DNA of 64,000 nucleotides. Origin: Arenibacter sp. P308M17 (GTDB taxonomy: Bacteria > Bacteroidota > Bacteroidia > Flavobacteriales > Flavobacteriaceae). The stretch lies in assembly GCF_003426735.1 (NCBI RefSeq), contig NZ_QVON01000003.1, positions 62,001-126,000 of the forward strand, given 5' to 3'. The translations under genes and the position numbers were made by a program. Numbering within the stretch: position 1 is the stretch's first letter; the number at the start of each line of letters is the position of its first letter. Below the pieces are notes generated by a model that saw only the letters and a list, made by a program, of their open reading frames with translations, was not told the origin of the DNA and searched no databases. Positions 17,465-27,522 of the stretch are shown piece by piece.

Positions 17465-18841
17465 ATGTCGACCAATTTCAAGGGATTGTTTTGGGCCCTC
17501 CTGTTATCCGGGACCGGGAGTTTTGCCCAGGAAAGCATTCCGCTAAACAAACTGTTGGAAATAGCCCTGGATAATTATCCTTCCATCCGGGCAGCTGAGC
17601 TCCGGGCACAGGCAGCCCAAAGTAATGCAAGTGCTGCCAAACAAACACTCATTCCGGATATTACCGCATCATACCAGGCCAATTATTCCACATACAACAA
17701 TCTGACAGGAATGTTCTATCCCGAATATGTATTGCCCGTAAGCGGACCTCCTTCGATGGATAACAGTAGCGAAATGGTATATGGCAGCGCAGCCAGTTTA
17801 TTGCTCAAATGGGAAGCCTTCACTTTTGGGCGCAGGGCCAATGCCATAAAAGCCGCGGAAAGCCAGGTACAGGAAAAAACAGGTGAGCTTGATCTTACTA
17901 CCTTTAGACATCAGATCAGACTCACCGATACGTATCTGGACTTTCTCCTGGCCAATGAGGTGTTAAAGAGCCTGCAGAGTAACCTTGAACGGTCCAAAAC
18001 AAACTACGGGCAATCTGTCCGGCTGGCCCAAAGCGGTTTAATTGCGGGGGTGGATACCGCCCGTTTTCAATCGGCCTTCTCCAATGCAAAGATCCGGATG
18101 CTAAATCAAAAAAAGCGATTGTTTGAATTAAAGGATCGGCTGCAATTATATATCGCATCCGAATTACCGGAAGACCTGTCGGATGAAACTTTCTTCAAGG
18201 ATCTTCCCGGTTTTGATACGGATACCCCGGTATTCGACCATCCGAAGGCACGGCTGGCACAATCTGAATGGCAGACGGCACAGTATCAATACAAAACCTC
18301 GCAAAAAAGAGGAATGCCTTCCTTAAGTTTATGGGGCACGGCATATGGCAGGGGATCCGGGGTAGAAACCGATGCAAATGGCAACTTGTTTGTTGAAGAT
18401 GCCGCCAGGGGTTTTGACATCAACCGGTATAACTACGGCGTCGGCCTTCAACTTTCCATCCCAATTGCACAGCAGTTTCGCTACCATTCGGAAAGTAAAG
18501 TATTAAAGTACCGGTCGGATGCCCTGGAGGAAGAATTCAAAGAAACCCGTTTAGAATTAAAGCAACAACAGAATACCGCAGATTCCACATTACAAACGGC
18601 CATCCTCGTGGCCGGGGAATTACCTGCCCAATATAAGAATGCACAGTTTTCTTACACCGCATTAAAAACACAATACGCATCAGGACTGGTCAATTTTACG
18701 GAGCTGGCCGAAGCGCAGCACGAATTGGTCGCCACAGAGATCAATTATCGAAAGACCTTTTGGGAAGTATGGAAGGCTTTGCTTTACAAAGCTGCGGTAT
18801 ATGGTAATCTGGAAATATTTTTAAATGAATTGAACAAATGA
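17465..18841 (+). CDS. TolC-family outer membrane efflux protein
   Basis: 458 aa from the ATG at 17465; the open frame extends to a TTG 24 bp earlier, inside the promoter. Signal peptide ends SGTGSFAQ. Two repeats of long helices (about 60-240 and 265-450) typical of the OEP fold, with RAAELRAQAAQ at the first helix and FTELAEAQHELVATEINY near the end. It forms the outer-membrane duct of the tripartite pump made with the two following genes; the stop overlaps the RND start by 4 bp. Confidence 0.92.
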   Translation: MSTNFKGLFWALLLSGTGSFAQESIPLNKLLEIALDNYPSIRAAELRAQAAQSNASAAKQTLIPDITASYQANYSTYNNLTGMFYPEYVLPVSGPPSMDNSSEMVYGSAASLLLKWEAFTFGRRANAIKAAESQVQEKTGELDLTTFRHQIRLTDTYLDFLLANEVLKSLQSNLERSKTNYGQSVRLAQSGLIAGVDTARFQSAFSNAKIRMLNQKKRLFELKDRLQLYIASELPEDLSDETFFKDLPGFDTDTPVFDHPKARLAQSEWQTAQYQYKTSQKRGMPSLSLWGTAYGRGSGVETDANGNLFVEDAARGFDINRYNYGVGLQLSIPIAQQFRYHSESKVLKYRSDALEEEFKETRLELKQQQNTADSTLQTAILVAGELPAQYKNAQFSYTALKTQYASGLVNFTELAEAQHELVATEINYRKTFWEVWKALLYKAAVYGNLEIFLNELNK

Positions 18842-21800
18842 TACGACTCATTATAAGCGCTTTACGCAAACCCATTACCGTTGTTGTAGCCCTTTTGGCC
18901 GTCGTTTTCTTTTCGGTTTTGGCCATTCGGAACATGGCAGTGGACATTTTCCCCAGACTGGGAACTCCCACCATTTATGTGGCACAGACCTATGGCGGAC
19001 TGGCACCCGACCAGATCGAGGGGTTTATGACCTCCTATTACGAATATCATTTCCTTTATATCAACGGTATCAAGGAGGTGGAAAGTAAGACTATTCAGGG
19101 GGTTTCGTTGATGAAGCTTACCTTTCATGAGGGAACGGATATGTCACAGGCACTGGCAGAAACGGTAGCCCAGGTAAACCGGTCCCGTGCCTTTATGCCG
19201 CCGGGCACGGTAACTCCCTTTATTACCCGTTTTGATGGCGGAGGTGCCCCTGTGGGGCAGCTGGTTTTCAGCAGTGAAACCCGGTCCAATGCCGAAATTC
19301 AGGATCTGGCTCTTTTTAAAGTACGGCCCAAATTTGCGTCTATACCCGGGGTGTCTGCACCGCCTCCGTTTGGAGGGAACCAACGTACGGTACTTATCAA
19401 AGCCAATCCGGAAAAACTTCGCAGTTACAACATCAGCCCGGACGAACTGGTCACTGCTTTGGCCAAGGGAAATACCATTGCTCCTTCGGGGAATATCCGT
19501 ACTCAGGACCAACTCCTCATTGCCAATCAGAATACGGTTGTAAGCGACATCAAAGAATTAGAGAACATTCCGCTTACTTTGGGTTCCGGAGCAGCTGTGT
19601 ATGTGCGTGATGTCGCAGAAGTACAGGACGGTGCGGACGTGGCCACCGGCTACGCCCTGATAAATGGCAAGCGTTCGGTATATATTCCGGTAACCAAACG
19701 CTCCAGCGCATCCACGTGGGATGTGGTGAAGCGTATCAAAGCTGCGCTCCCCGAAATGCAGGCAGCAGTTCCGGACGATATTAAAGTAAGTTATGAGTTT
19801 GATCAATCGGGCTATGTGATCAATTCCCTTAAAAACCTCTCGTTTGAAGGTTTTTTGGGAGCTTTGCTGACCGGGATTATGGTATTGCTTTTTCTCTCGG
19901 ACAAGAGAAGTGCCCTGATCGTGATCGTAACCATCCCATTGGCCATTTTATCGGCAATCGTATGCCTGTACCTCTCCGGCCAGACATTAAATATCATGAC
20001 TTTGGGCGGCCTGGCCCTTGCGATCGGTATTTTGGTGGACGAATCCACTGTAACGATAGAGAACATACACCGGCATCTGGAAACGGGAAAACCCAAATCC
20101 CGGGCCATACTGGAGGCCTGTAAGGAAATTGCGCTTCCAAAACTGCTTATCCTTGTCAGCATTCTGGCTGTTTTTGTCCCGTCCTTCTTTATGTCCGGTA
20201 CCCCAAGGGCCATGTTTTTGCCCTTAACCCTTGCCGTAGGTTTTTCCATGATCGCTTCCTTTATCTTGTCGCAGACCCTGGTGCCCGTACTGGCCAACTG
20301 GTGGTTGAAAGACGAGCCCTTAAATCATCAGGATGCACATGGAAGATTCAGTCGGTTCAAAGACAAATTGCTGGGATATACAAAACGTATTTTTGAATGG
20401 CGCAGGATTGTTATTCCCGCTTATATCGTTGGCCTGGCCGGTATATTGTTGCTGCTGTTCTCCATGATCGGGACCGAAATATTCCCCAAGATCGATTCAG
20501 GACAGTTGCAGGTACGCGTACGGATGCCCGATGGAACGCGGGTCGAAACTACGGAAGAAAAGACCAAGGAGTTTTTAAGTATTGTCGAAGAGGTCGCGGG
20601 AAAGGAAAATATCGAGATCACTTCTGCTTTCGTAGGTATCCAGCCCCCAAGCTACCCGGTCAATACTATTTTTCTCTGGACAGGCGGACCGCATGAAGGT
20701 GTGGTCAAGATCAAATTGAAGGACACAAAAACTGACCTGGATGAGCTCCAGGAAACCCTCAGGGAGAAAGTTCGTGAAAGAATTCCCCGAATGAGCCTTT
20801 CGTTTGAACCGGCCGACCTGGTGGACCAGGTGATGAGCCAGGGTGCAAATACCTCCATTGAAATCGCCATACAGGGCAAAAACCTGGAAGAATCAAAACA
20901 GTTTGCCCAACAGGTCAAAGATAAAGTGGATGAACTGTCCTTCGTGCGGGATGTGCAGTTTGGTATCCCATTGAATTACCCATCCATTGACCTGAAGTAC
21001 GATCGTGTAAGAGCAGGGCAATTGGGGCTGACCGTTGAAGATATCAGCCGTTCGGTGACGGCCTCCACATCGTCCAGCCGTTTTACACAGCCGAATTACT
21101 GGCTGGATGCAGGTTCCGGACACGCCTACCAGGTCCAGGTAGAATTTCCCCAATACCAGGTCAATGATCCGGGAGATATAGCCGGGATACCGTTAAAATC
21201 CGACAACGGCAACACCGTATATGTCAGGGATGTAAGCAAATGGGAAGCTTCCACGATGATAGGGGAATACGATCGCCTTAACCAGCAGCGTTTTATCACT
21301 GTTACAGGGAATATCCATGCTATGGACCTGGGCACAGCTATCAAGCAAGTAAAGAAACAAGTGACCTCATTGGGTGACCCGCCTGCCGGGATGAGCATAA
21401 AATACCGCGGGTTGGCGGAAACGCTTATACAAACATTTGACGAATTAAGCACAGGACTGCTTTTGGCCGTAATAGTGATCTTCCTGTTGCTCGCTGCCAG
21501 TTTCCAGTCCTTCAGGCTGTCCTTGGCCGTACTTTCAACTGTTCCCGCCGTAGTTGTCGGTTCATTCCTTTTACTTTGGTTGAGCGGAAACACCTTAAAT
21601 ATTCAATCCTTTATGGGGAGTATCATGGCCATTGGGGTGGCCGTTGCCAACGCCATTCTGTTCGTAACCATTGCAGAACAGTACCGCAAAGAAAACAACC
21701 CTGAAATACAAGTGCATATCCTCGGGATCAAGGATCGTATCCGCCCGATCATCATGACCAGTTTGGCCATGATAGCAGGAATGACCCCCATGGCCCTGGG

Positions 21801-21981
21801 TATGGGAGAAGGCGGGGAACAAACGGCCCCTTTGGGGATCGCAGTCATTGGCGGACTGTTGTTTTCCGTATTCGCCACCATCCTGGTATTGCCCTCCATC
21901 TATTGGGTATTGACGGGCAAAAGGCCATATAAAAGCGTCTCGCTTGATCCGGACGATGAAAATCATATTAAGAGCAATTAA
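18838..21981 (+). CDS. RND-family efflux permease
   Basis: 1047 aa, normal length for the AcrB/CusA superfamily, with 12 membrane segments in two halves and two large periplasmic loops. The proton-relay region of TM4 reads GILVDESTVTIEN, that is Asp-Glu where multidrug pumps have Asp-Asp and metal pumps have a single Asp with Gly. Substrate class is therefore open. Context (ChrA, SOD, metal set, two-component system) favours metal or oxyanion stress, but multidrug export cannot be excluded. Confidence 0.9.
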   Translation: MIRLIISALRKPITVVVALLAVVFFSVLAIRNMAVDIFPRLGTPTIYVAQTYGGLAPDQIEGFMTSYYEYHFLYINGIKEVESKTIQGVSLMKLTFHEGTDMSQALAETVAQVNRSRAFMPPGTVTPFITRFDGGGAPVGQLVFSSETRSNAEIQDLALFKVRPKFASIPGVSAPPPFGGNQRTVLIKANPEKLRSYNISPDELVTALAKGNTIAPSGNIRTQDQLLIANQNTVVSDIKELENIPLTLGSGAAVYVRDVAEVQDGADVATGYALINGKRSVYIPVTKRSSASTWDVVKRIKAALPEMQAAVPDDIKVSYEFDQSGYVINSLKNLSFEGFLGALLTGIMVLLFLSDKRSALIVIVTIPLAILSAIVCLYLSGQTLNIMTLGGLALAIGILVDESTVTIENIHRHLETGKPKSRAILEACKEIALPKLLILVSILAVFVPSFFMSGTPRAMFLPLTLAVGFSMIASFILSQTLVPVLANWWLKDEPLNHQDAHGRFSRFKDKLLGYTKRIFEWRRIVIPAYIVGLAGILLLLFSMIGTEIFPKIDSGQLQVRVRMPDGTRVETTEEKTKEFLSIVEEVAGKENIEITSAFVGIQPPSYPVNTIFLWTGGPHEGVVKIKLKDTKTDLDELQETLREKVRERIPRMSLSFEPADLVDQVMSQGANTSIEIAIQGKNLEESKQFAQQVKDKVDELSFVRDVQFGIPLNYPSIDLKYDRVRAGQLGLTVEDISRSVTASTSSSRFTQPNYWLDAGSGHAYQVQVEFPQYQVNDPGDIAGIPLKSDNGNTVYVRDVSKWEASTMIGEYDRLNQQRFITVTGNIHAMDLGTAIKQVKKQVTSLGDPPAGMSIKYRGLAETLIQTFDELSTGLLLAVIVIFLLLAASFQSFRLSLAVLSTVPAVVVGSFLLLWLSGNTLNIQSFMGSIMAIGVAVANAILFVTIAEQYRKENNPEIQVHILGIKDRIRPIIMTSLAMIAGMTPMALGMGEGGEQTAPLGIAVIGGLLFSVFATILVLPSIYWVLTGKRPYKSVSLDPDDENHIKSN

Positions 21982-21993
21982 AATAACCGAAAA

Positions 21994-23079
21994 ATGAAAT
22001 CTAACCTTTTTTATATCGCTATCCTGGCTTTCACTACGGTGTCATGCATTAATAAAAGTACCGGGACTGTATCAAATACCGCAGAAGATGCCCCCAGGGC
22101 CATGGAAGTCATAGAAGTGCAAAGTCAACCGATTCAACAAACGCTGAAACTGCCCGGTGAACTACACCCTTTTGAAAGAGCAAATATTTTTGCCAAAGTG
22201 AAAGGTTATGTAAAAGAAGTACGGGTCGATATTGGGGATAAAGTTGAAAAGGGACAGGTATTGATGCGTATAGAAGCCCCAGAAATGCAATCTGAGTATA
22301 CTGAAGCAGTAAGCGAAGCTGCTTCCGCCAGAGCGGATTACACTACGGGCAAAGACCAATATGAAAGGTTAAAGCATGCCGCAGAAACACCAGGTACCGT
22401 TGCCGCCTCAGACCTGGTACGTGCCAAAAATAAAATGGATGCCGACAGCGGCCGTATGCAGGCCCAAAACGCTAGGGTCTCGGCAAAAAGAGATTTATTG
22501 GGTTATCTCACCATTACTGCTCCGTTTTCCGGAATGGTCTCCGTCCGCAATGTAGATGTGGGGGATTTTGTAGGGGATAACGCTGACAAGGTGGTATTCG
22601 TCATAGAAAACAATACCAGGCTCCGGCTGAAAGTCCCCTTACCGGAAGCCTCTACAGGAAGTACGGACAACGACAGTATTACATTCACCGTTGAATCCCA
22701 TCCCGGGAAAACCTTTCACGGCATGTTCTACAAAAGAGCACATAGCATCACACCTGAAACAAGGACAGAATTATGGGAATTTTTGGTAGACAATGAAAAC
22801 GGAGAACTACAAGCCGGGCTTTTTGCAGAAACCCATATTCAGTTGAGTAGAAAAGAAAGCGGTATCTTTATTCCCAATAGCGCGGTCCTGACTACCTTAA
22901 AACGTAAAGCCGTTGCAAAAGTGCTTGGAGGCAAAATACAATGGGTTGATGTGACCTCCGGAATTAAGGATGCGTCACACACCGAAGTTTTCGGAGAGAT
23001 CAAACCCGGCGACCTTTTACTCGTGAACCCCAACGAAGAACTCAAAGAAGGCTTAACCATAAAAACAGTAATAAAATGA
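21994..23079 (+). CDS. RND efflux periplasmic adaptor (membrane fusion protein), lipoprotein
   Basis: 361 aa. Lipobox TVSC near residue 18, biotinyl-lipoyl-like halves around an alpha-hairpin (about 62-180), then beta-barrel and membrane-proximal domains. It lies 12 bp after the RND gene; gene order TolC-RND-adaptor differs from the usual adaptor-first order. The stop overlaps the SOD start by 4 bp, so the dismutase is in the same operon. Confidence 0.9.
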   Translation: MKSNLFYIAILAFTTVSCINKSTGTVSNTAEDAPRAMEVIEVQSQPIQQTLKLPGELHPFERANIFAKVKGYVKEVRVDIGDKVEKGQVLMRIEAPEMQSEYTEAVSEAASARADYTTGKDQYERLKHAAETPGTVAASDLVRAKNKMDADSGRMQAQNARVSAKRDLLGYLTITAPFSGMVSVRNVDVGDFVGDNADKVVFVIENNTRLRLKVPLPEASTGSTDNDSITFTVESHPGKTFHGMFYKRAHSITPETRTELWEFLVDNENGELQAGLFAETHIQLSRKESGIFIPNSAVLTTLKRKAVAKVLGGKIQWVDVTSGIKDASHTEVFGEIKPGDLLLVNPNEELKEGLTIKTVIK

Positions 23080-23801
23080 ATCGAAAAGAATTTCTGAAAA
23101 ACAGTGCCATCATAGGCGGAGCGACCATCCTGCCCGTCAATAGTGTTTTTTCACAGAACGTTACCGGAAACGGCATCGACAAACTGGTGGACAACGAAGG
23201 TAACTTCATTCAACAGTCCCTTCCCTATAACAAAAATTTCCTTGAGCCTTATATGGATGAGGAAACACTGCATCTCCATTTTGAATTCCACCACGGTGGA
23301 GCGGTAAAAGGGGCCAATAAGGATCTGGAAAACATTAAAAAAAATCTACAGACCGGGGATATGGACATGTCGGACCTATGGACGAGAAAATTGGCGTACC
23401 ATTTTTCCAGCCACGTCCTGCACACCATTTTCTGGACGAACCTGACTAATAAGAAAACAGAACCCAAGGCGGAACTACTTCAACAAATAGATAAGGATTT
23501 CGGGTCGTTTGACCGCCTCAAGGCCTATATTGCCAAAATTTCAAAAACTGTAGAAGGCAGTGGTTGGGGGATATTGGGATATCAGCCCTATTCCCGATCG
23601 TTGACTTTACTGCAATGCGAAAACCATCAAAAACTCACCCAATGGGGAGTTATTCCGCTTTTGGTCATAGACGTTTGGGAACATGCCTATTATCTGAAAT
23701 ATAAAAATAAAAGAGCAGATTTTGTAGATACCTTATTGGAGATTATCGACTGGGACAACGTGGCAGAACGGTTTGTAACCGCCAAAAAACTGCACGGATA
23801 A
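23076..23801 (+). CDS. Fe/Mn superoxide dismutase, exported or membrane-anchored (ChrC-like)
   Basis: 241 aa. Residues 1-27 are an N-terminal leader (NRKEFLKNSAIIGGATIL) rare in cytoplasmic SODs. Metal ligands visible: His in HLHFEFHH, His in YHFSSHVLH, Asp and His in VIDVWEHAYY. It removes superoxide made during metal or chromate redox cycling. In chr operons of other bacteria an Fe-SOD (ChrC) sits beside ChrA, and here ChrA is the next gene. Translationally coupled to the adaptor gene. Confidence 0.92.
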   Translation: MNRKEFLKNSAIIGGATILPVNSVFSQNVTGNGIDKLVDNEGNFIQQSLPYNKNFLEPYMDEETLHLHFEFHHGGAVKGANKDLENIKKNLQTGDMDMSDLWTRKLAYHFSSHVLHTIFWTNLTNKKTEPKAELLQQIDKDFGSFDRLKAYIAKISKTVEGSGWGILGYQPYSRSLTLLQCENHQKLTQWGVIPLLVIDVWEHAYYLKYKNKRADFVDTLLEIIDWDNVAERFVTAKKLHG

Positions 23802-23869
23802 CTTTTTGTCGAGATATAGAATTAAACCATATGGCCACGCTTGTGTCACTACCAGTATATACATAATAT

Positions 23870-25222
23870 ATGATCGATAAACAGGTTCCTTTTAAAGAAG
23901 CCCTCCGGGTATGGATCCGGGTAGCGATATATAGCTTTGGCGGACCTGCCGGCCAGATTGCCGTGATCCATAAAATATTGGTCCAGGAAAAAAAATGGAT
24001 CAGTGAAAACCGTTTTCTGCATGCCCTCAATTACTGCATGTTATTACCGGGGCCGGAAGCACAGCAACTGGCCACCTATATCGGCTGGTTGCTCCACAGG
24101 ACCAAAGGAGGATTGGTTGCGGGAATATTGTTTGTACTACCTGGTTTTATATCCATATTAATACTTAGTATCCTCTATGCGGCATACCGGGATATGGGAA
24201 TTGTAGAGGCCATATTTTTTGGTATAAAACCCGCTGTTTTGGCCATTGTTATCGGTGCGGTCATCAAAATAGGGAAAAGAGCGCTAAAGAATGAGGTCAT
24301 GTTGATCATGGCAGTACTGGCCTTTATCGCCATTTTTTTCTTCCAGGTAGATTTTCCCTATATTGTTGTGGCAGCCGGTTTAACAGGTTTTATAGGCGGG
24401 AAACTTTGGGAAGAAAAATTTCATGTGATCAAGGGACATGGAGAAAAAAGTGATGAAGAAAGTGCCTACGTCATAGACAGCCACATCCAGTCGGTAAAGC
24501 CGTCCCTGGTAAAGACCCTGAAAACCGTATTCCTCTTTTTAAGTTTATGGGCACTGCCGCTGGTACTGATCGCCCTGTGGATCGGAATGGATAATATTTT
24601 CTTTTCGGAAGGCCTGTTTTTCAGCAAAACGGCCGTGGTTACCTTTGGTGGTGCCTATGCAGTGTTGGCTTATATAGCCCAGAAAGCAATGGAGGATTAC
24701 GGCTGGTTGCAAAGCGGGGAAATGCTGGACGGGTTGGGCATGGCAGAAACCACCCCGGGCCCGTTGATCCAGGTCGTACAATTTGTCGGGTTTATGGGGG
24801 CCTACCGTTTTTCCGGTACTATGGACCCTCTTATTGCCGGGGTTTTAGCTTCCCTGCTGGTGACCTGGACTACTTTTATTCCCTGCTTTTTGTTCATCTT
24901 CAGTGGGGCACCCTACATAGAGTATCTCCGGGGAAATAAAAACCTGACCACAGCACTATCCGGAATTACCGCTGCGGTGGTTGGCGTGGTATTAAATCTT
25001 GGGGTATGGTTTACCATACATACGCTTTTTGGCCAGGTCCATGAAAGCCGGTCTTTAGGGGTAAGGTGGCTGATCCCGGAATGGAGTACCCTTGACATAG
25101 CTTCCCTGCTCATAGCCCTTATAGCTTCTTTTGTGTATTTTATCTTAAAGTGGGATATGCTAAAAACCATTTTGACCTGTATTGTTTTGGGGATATTTTA
25201 TCACTTTGTATTTAAGGGATAG
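23870..25222 (+). CDS. chrA: Chromate efflux transporter, two-domain CHR family
   Basis: 450 aa with two CHR domains. The first has GGPAGQIAVIH and MLLPGPEAQQLATYIGW; the second has TFGGAYAVLAYI and MAETTPGPLIQVVQFVGF. About 10-12 membrane segments. The family expels chromate. It follows the SOD gene after 68 bp and so probably shares the efflux-operon transcript. Assignment to the family is firm; physiological substrate could include related oxyanions. Confidence 0.93.
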   Translation: MIDKQVPFKEALRVWIRVAIYSFGGPAGQIAVIHKILVQEKKWISENRFLHALNYCMLLPGPEAQQLATYIGWLLHRTKGGLVAGILFVLPGFISILILSILYAAYRDMGIVEAIFFGIKPAVLAIVIGAVIKIGKRALKNEVMLIMAVLAFIAIFFFQVDFPYIVVAAGLTGFIGGKLWEEKFHVIKGHGEKSDEESAYVIDSHIQSVKPSLVKTLKTVFLFLSLWALPLVLIALWIGMDNIFFSEGLFFSKTAVVTFGGAYAVLAYIAQKAMEDYGWLQSGEMLDGLGMAETTPGPLIQVVQFVGFMGAYRFSGTMDPLIAGVLASLLVTWTTFIPCFLFIFSGAPYIEYLRGNKNLTTALSGITAAVVGVVLNLGVWFTIHTLFGQVHESRSLGVRWLIPEWSTLDIASLLIALIASFVYFILKWDMLKTILTCIVLGIFYHFVFKG

Positions 25223-25245
25223 CAAAGAGTCCGCCCATTCCAAAA

Positions 25246-25272
25246 TTTCTACAGAATCCTTCCTTAATTTTA
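25246..25272 (+). promoter_or_regulatory. Promoter with TTTCTACARAAT box, DUF5916 gene
   Basis: TTTCTACAGAAT at 25246-25257 and TAATTTTA -7-like box at 25265-25272, box-to-TTTA distance 23 bp. The ATG follows at 25287. It starts 24 bp after the chrA stop. Confidence 0.5.
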
Positions 25273-25286
25273 GCATAAAAGCACTG

Positions 25287-27440
25287 ATGAAAAGGCTGCT
25301 GTTTAGCATAAACACTTTGATCATCGCATCTAATGCAACAGCCCAGACCAGCCAACCGGACACCATTTACGCGTATTATACACAAGATACCATACACCTG
25401 GATGGAAAGCTGGAGGAACGGGCCTGGCAGCAGGCGGTGCCTATCCGTAATTTCACCCAGCGGGAGTTGAATGTCGGGGAACCTCCTACGGAACGAACGG
25501 AAGTAGCCATCGTTTACACCGCTAAAACCCTCTATATTGGTTTTTGGGGATACGACAGTGCCCCGGATAAACTGGTCGCCCGGGAAATGAAGCGCGACTT
25601 TGACTTTGATCTGGAAGACAATTTTGAAGTGATCATAGATACCTACAACGACGACCGTAACGGATTTCTTTTTGTGATCAACCCCAATGGTGCCAGGGCC
25701 GATGTACAGGTGATCAATAACGGGGAATCCGAAAATGAATTCTGGAACGGGGTGTGGGATGCCAGGACCACAATTACCGACAAAGGCTGGTTTGCCGAAA
25801 TAGAAATCCCTTTTTCTACCTTAAAATTCCGGACCGATATAGATAAACAGCTGTGGGGCATCAATTTTGAACGCAACATCCGCAGGAAACGGGAACAACT
25901 GCTCTGGCAAGGCTGGTCCCGCGATTCGGAACTGGAACTGCTGAACCGGGCTGGAACACTTGCAGGCCTGGACAGAATCAGCAGTAAGGATTTTATCGAA
26001 GTAAAACCCTATACCATAGGCGGGGGAGAGTTTACCCCGGGCCAAAAAGAGGGGCAATGGGATATTGGCGGTGATATCAACTATCTTATCACACCGACCC
26101 TGCGTATGAACCTGTCCTTTAATATGGATTTCGCCCAAATAGAGGCCGACCAGCAACAGATCAACCTGACACGTTTCCCCCTGTTTTTTTCAGAACGCAG
26201 GGAATTTTTTCTGGAAGGGCAGGATTTTTTTGATATGGGCATGGGAGATCAGATCATCCCCTTTTACAGCCGGAGGATAGGATTAGCAGAAGACCGTTCC
26301 ACAGTACCCATTATTGCCGGGGCAAGGCTGTTGGGCAAGGTCAAAAATGCAACTTTAGGGATGATGTCCATCCAAACCGCAAGGCGCGATAGCATTCCAT
26401 CGACCAATTATTCCGTACTGAGCTGGCGGCAGGATGTATTGGAACAGTCTTCCGTAGGCATCCTTTCGGCCAACAAATATGAGAACGGCCAGTTGCACAG
26501 TACTACCGGGGCTTACGGGTTGTATAGCACCTCCCGGCTTTTCGGAGACAAAAACCTAAATGTGGGAGCTGCCTTTACTCAGAATTACGATTCGGACGAC
26601 TTCGACAGCAAAGCCAATGCACACCGCATCTACTTGAGTTATCCCAACGACAAGGTGGAGTTCGATATGGCCTGGCAGCGAAGTGCCGCTGCTTTCAATC
26701 CGGAAGTGGGGTTCCTGCGCAGGGACAACTTTCAGGAGTTTTATACAGAACTGGAGTGGAAACCCAGGCCCAAAAGCTTTCTGAAATGGATACGCCAGTT
26801 CAGCTTTAAAGGGCTGGATATCAACTATTATATCTTTGACGATACCAAGGATTTACAAAGTTTCTCTTATGAGGTCAGGCCCCTGGGATTTGAAACCCGC
26901 AGCGGGGAGTTTTTTGAATTTAACCTGCAAAGAAGAGCAGAAGGCCTTAGAGAGCCTTTTGAAATTGCAGAAGGCATCACCATACCCGAAGGCGAATACT
27001 GGTACAACCGTATGGAGATCCAGGCAGCAACTTTTGAAGGACGCATCTGGTCGACTTATACCAAAATAAACTGGGGTGATTTTTTGACCGGGAAGAGTAC
27101 TGAAAGTCAATACGAACTTTCATGGAGGGCCAACCGCTATTTTAAAATCGGGGCCAACTACGAAAAAAACTGGATAAACCTTCCGCAAGGCCATTTTGAT
27201 ACCAGTCTGGTGGGGAGCCGTTTCGAGTATGCCGTAAATCCCAACTTGTTCGGGGCATTGTTTACCCAATGGAACAGCGAGGATAAAGAAGCGTTGCTTA
27301 ATTTTCGCCTGCAATGGATCCCCATTATCGGGGCCGATTTCTTTTTTATCGTCAACCAGGCTTATGATACTTCCGGGGGTACATGGAAATTGGAACGGAC
27401 CACTATTTTAGGGAAACTGATATGGAGATTTGTAATATAA
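25287..27440 (+). CDS. CBM9-like / DUF5916 outer membrane protein
   Basis: 717 aa from the ATG at 25287; the longer open frame begins inside chrA. Signal peptide (FSINTLIIASNATAQ), a CBM9-like beta-sandwich at about 25-210 (IHLDGKLEERAWQQA, FEVIIDTYNDDRNG), then a DUF5916 barrel-like domain to the end, with FPLFFSERREFFLEG typical of the family. Probably an outer-membrane beta-barrel with a periplasmic binding domain. Role unknown. Its TTTCTACARAAT promoter ties it to the two-component system rather than to sugar use. Confidence 0.85.
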   Translation: MKRLLFSINTLIIASNATAQTSQPDTIYAYYTQDTIHLDGKLEERAWQQAVPIRNFTQRELNVGEPPTERTEVAIVYTAKTLYIGFWGYDSAPDKLVAREMKRDFDFDLEDNFEVIIDTYNDDRNGFLFVINPNGARADVQVINNGESENEFWNGVWDARTTITDKGWFAEIEIPFSTLKFRTDIDKQLWGINFERNIRRKREQLLWQGWSRDSELELLNRAGTLAGLDRISSKDFIEVKPYTIGGGEFTPGQKEGQWDIGGDINYLITPTLRMNLSFNMDFAQIEADQQQINLTRFPLFFSERREFFLEGQDFFDMGMGDQIIPFYSRRIGLAEDRSTVPIIAGARLLGKVKNATLGMMSIQTARRDSIPSTNYSVLSWRQDVLEQSSVGILSANKYENGQLHSTTGAYGLYSTSRLFGDKNLNVGAAFTQNYDSDDFDSKANAHRIYLSYPNDKVEFDMAWQRSAAAFNPEVGFLRRDNFQEFYTELEWKPRPKSFLKWIRQFSFKGLDINYYIFDDTKDLQSFSYEVRPLGFETRSGEFFEFNLQRRAEGLREPFEIAEGITIPEGEYWYNRMEIQAATFEGRIWSTYTKINWGDFLTGKSTESQYELSWRANRYFKIGANYEKNWINLPQGHFDTSLVGSRFEYAVNPNLFGALFTQWNSEDKEALLNFRLQWIPIIGADFFFIVNQAYDTSGGTWKLERTTILGKLIWRFVI

Positions 27441-27522
27441 AAACAGGCCATGCCTGAGATGAACAGACACACAGTAGGATGATTAAGATACACCCTTAAG
27501 GTATGGACAAAATTTTAAACAC

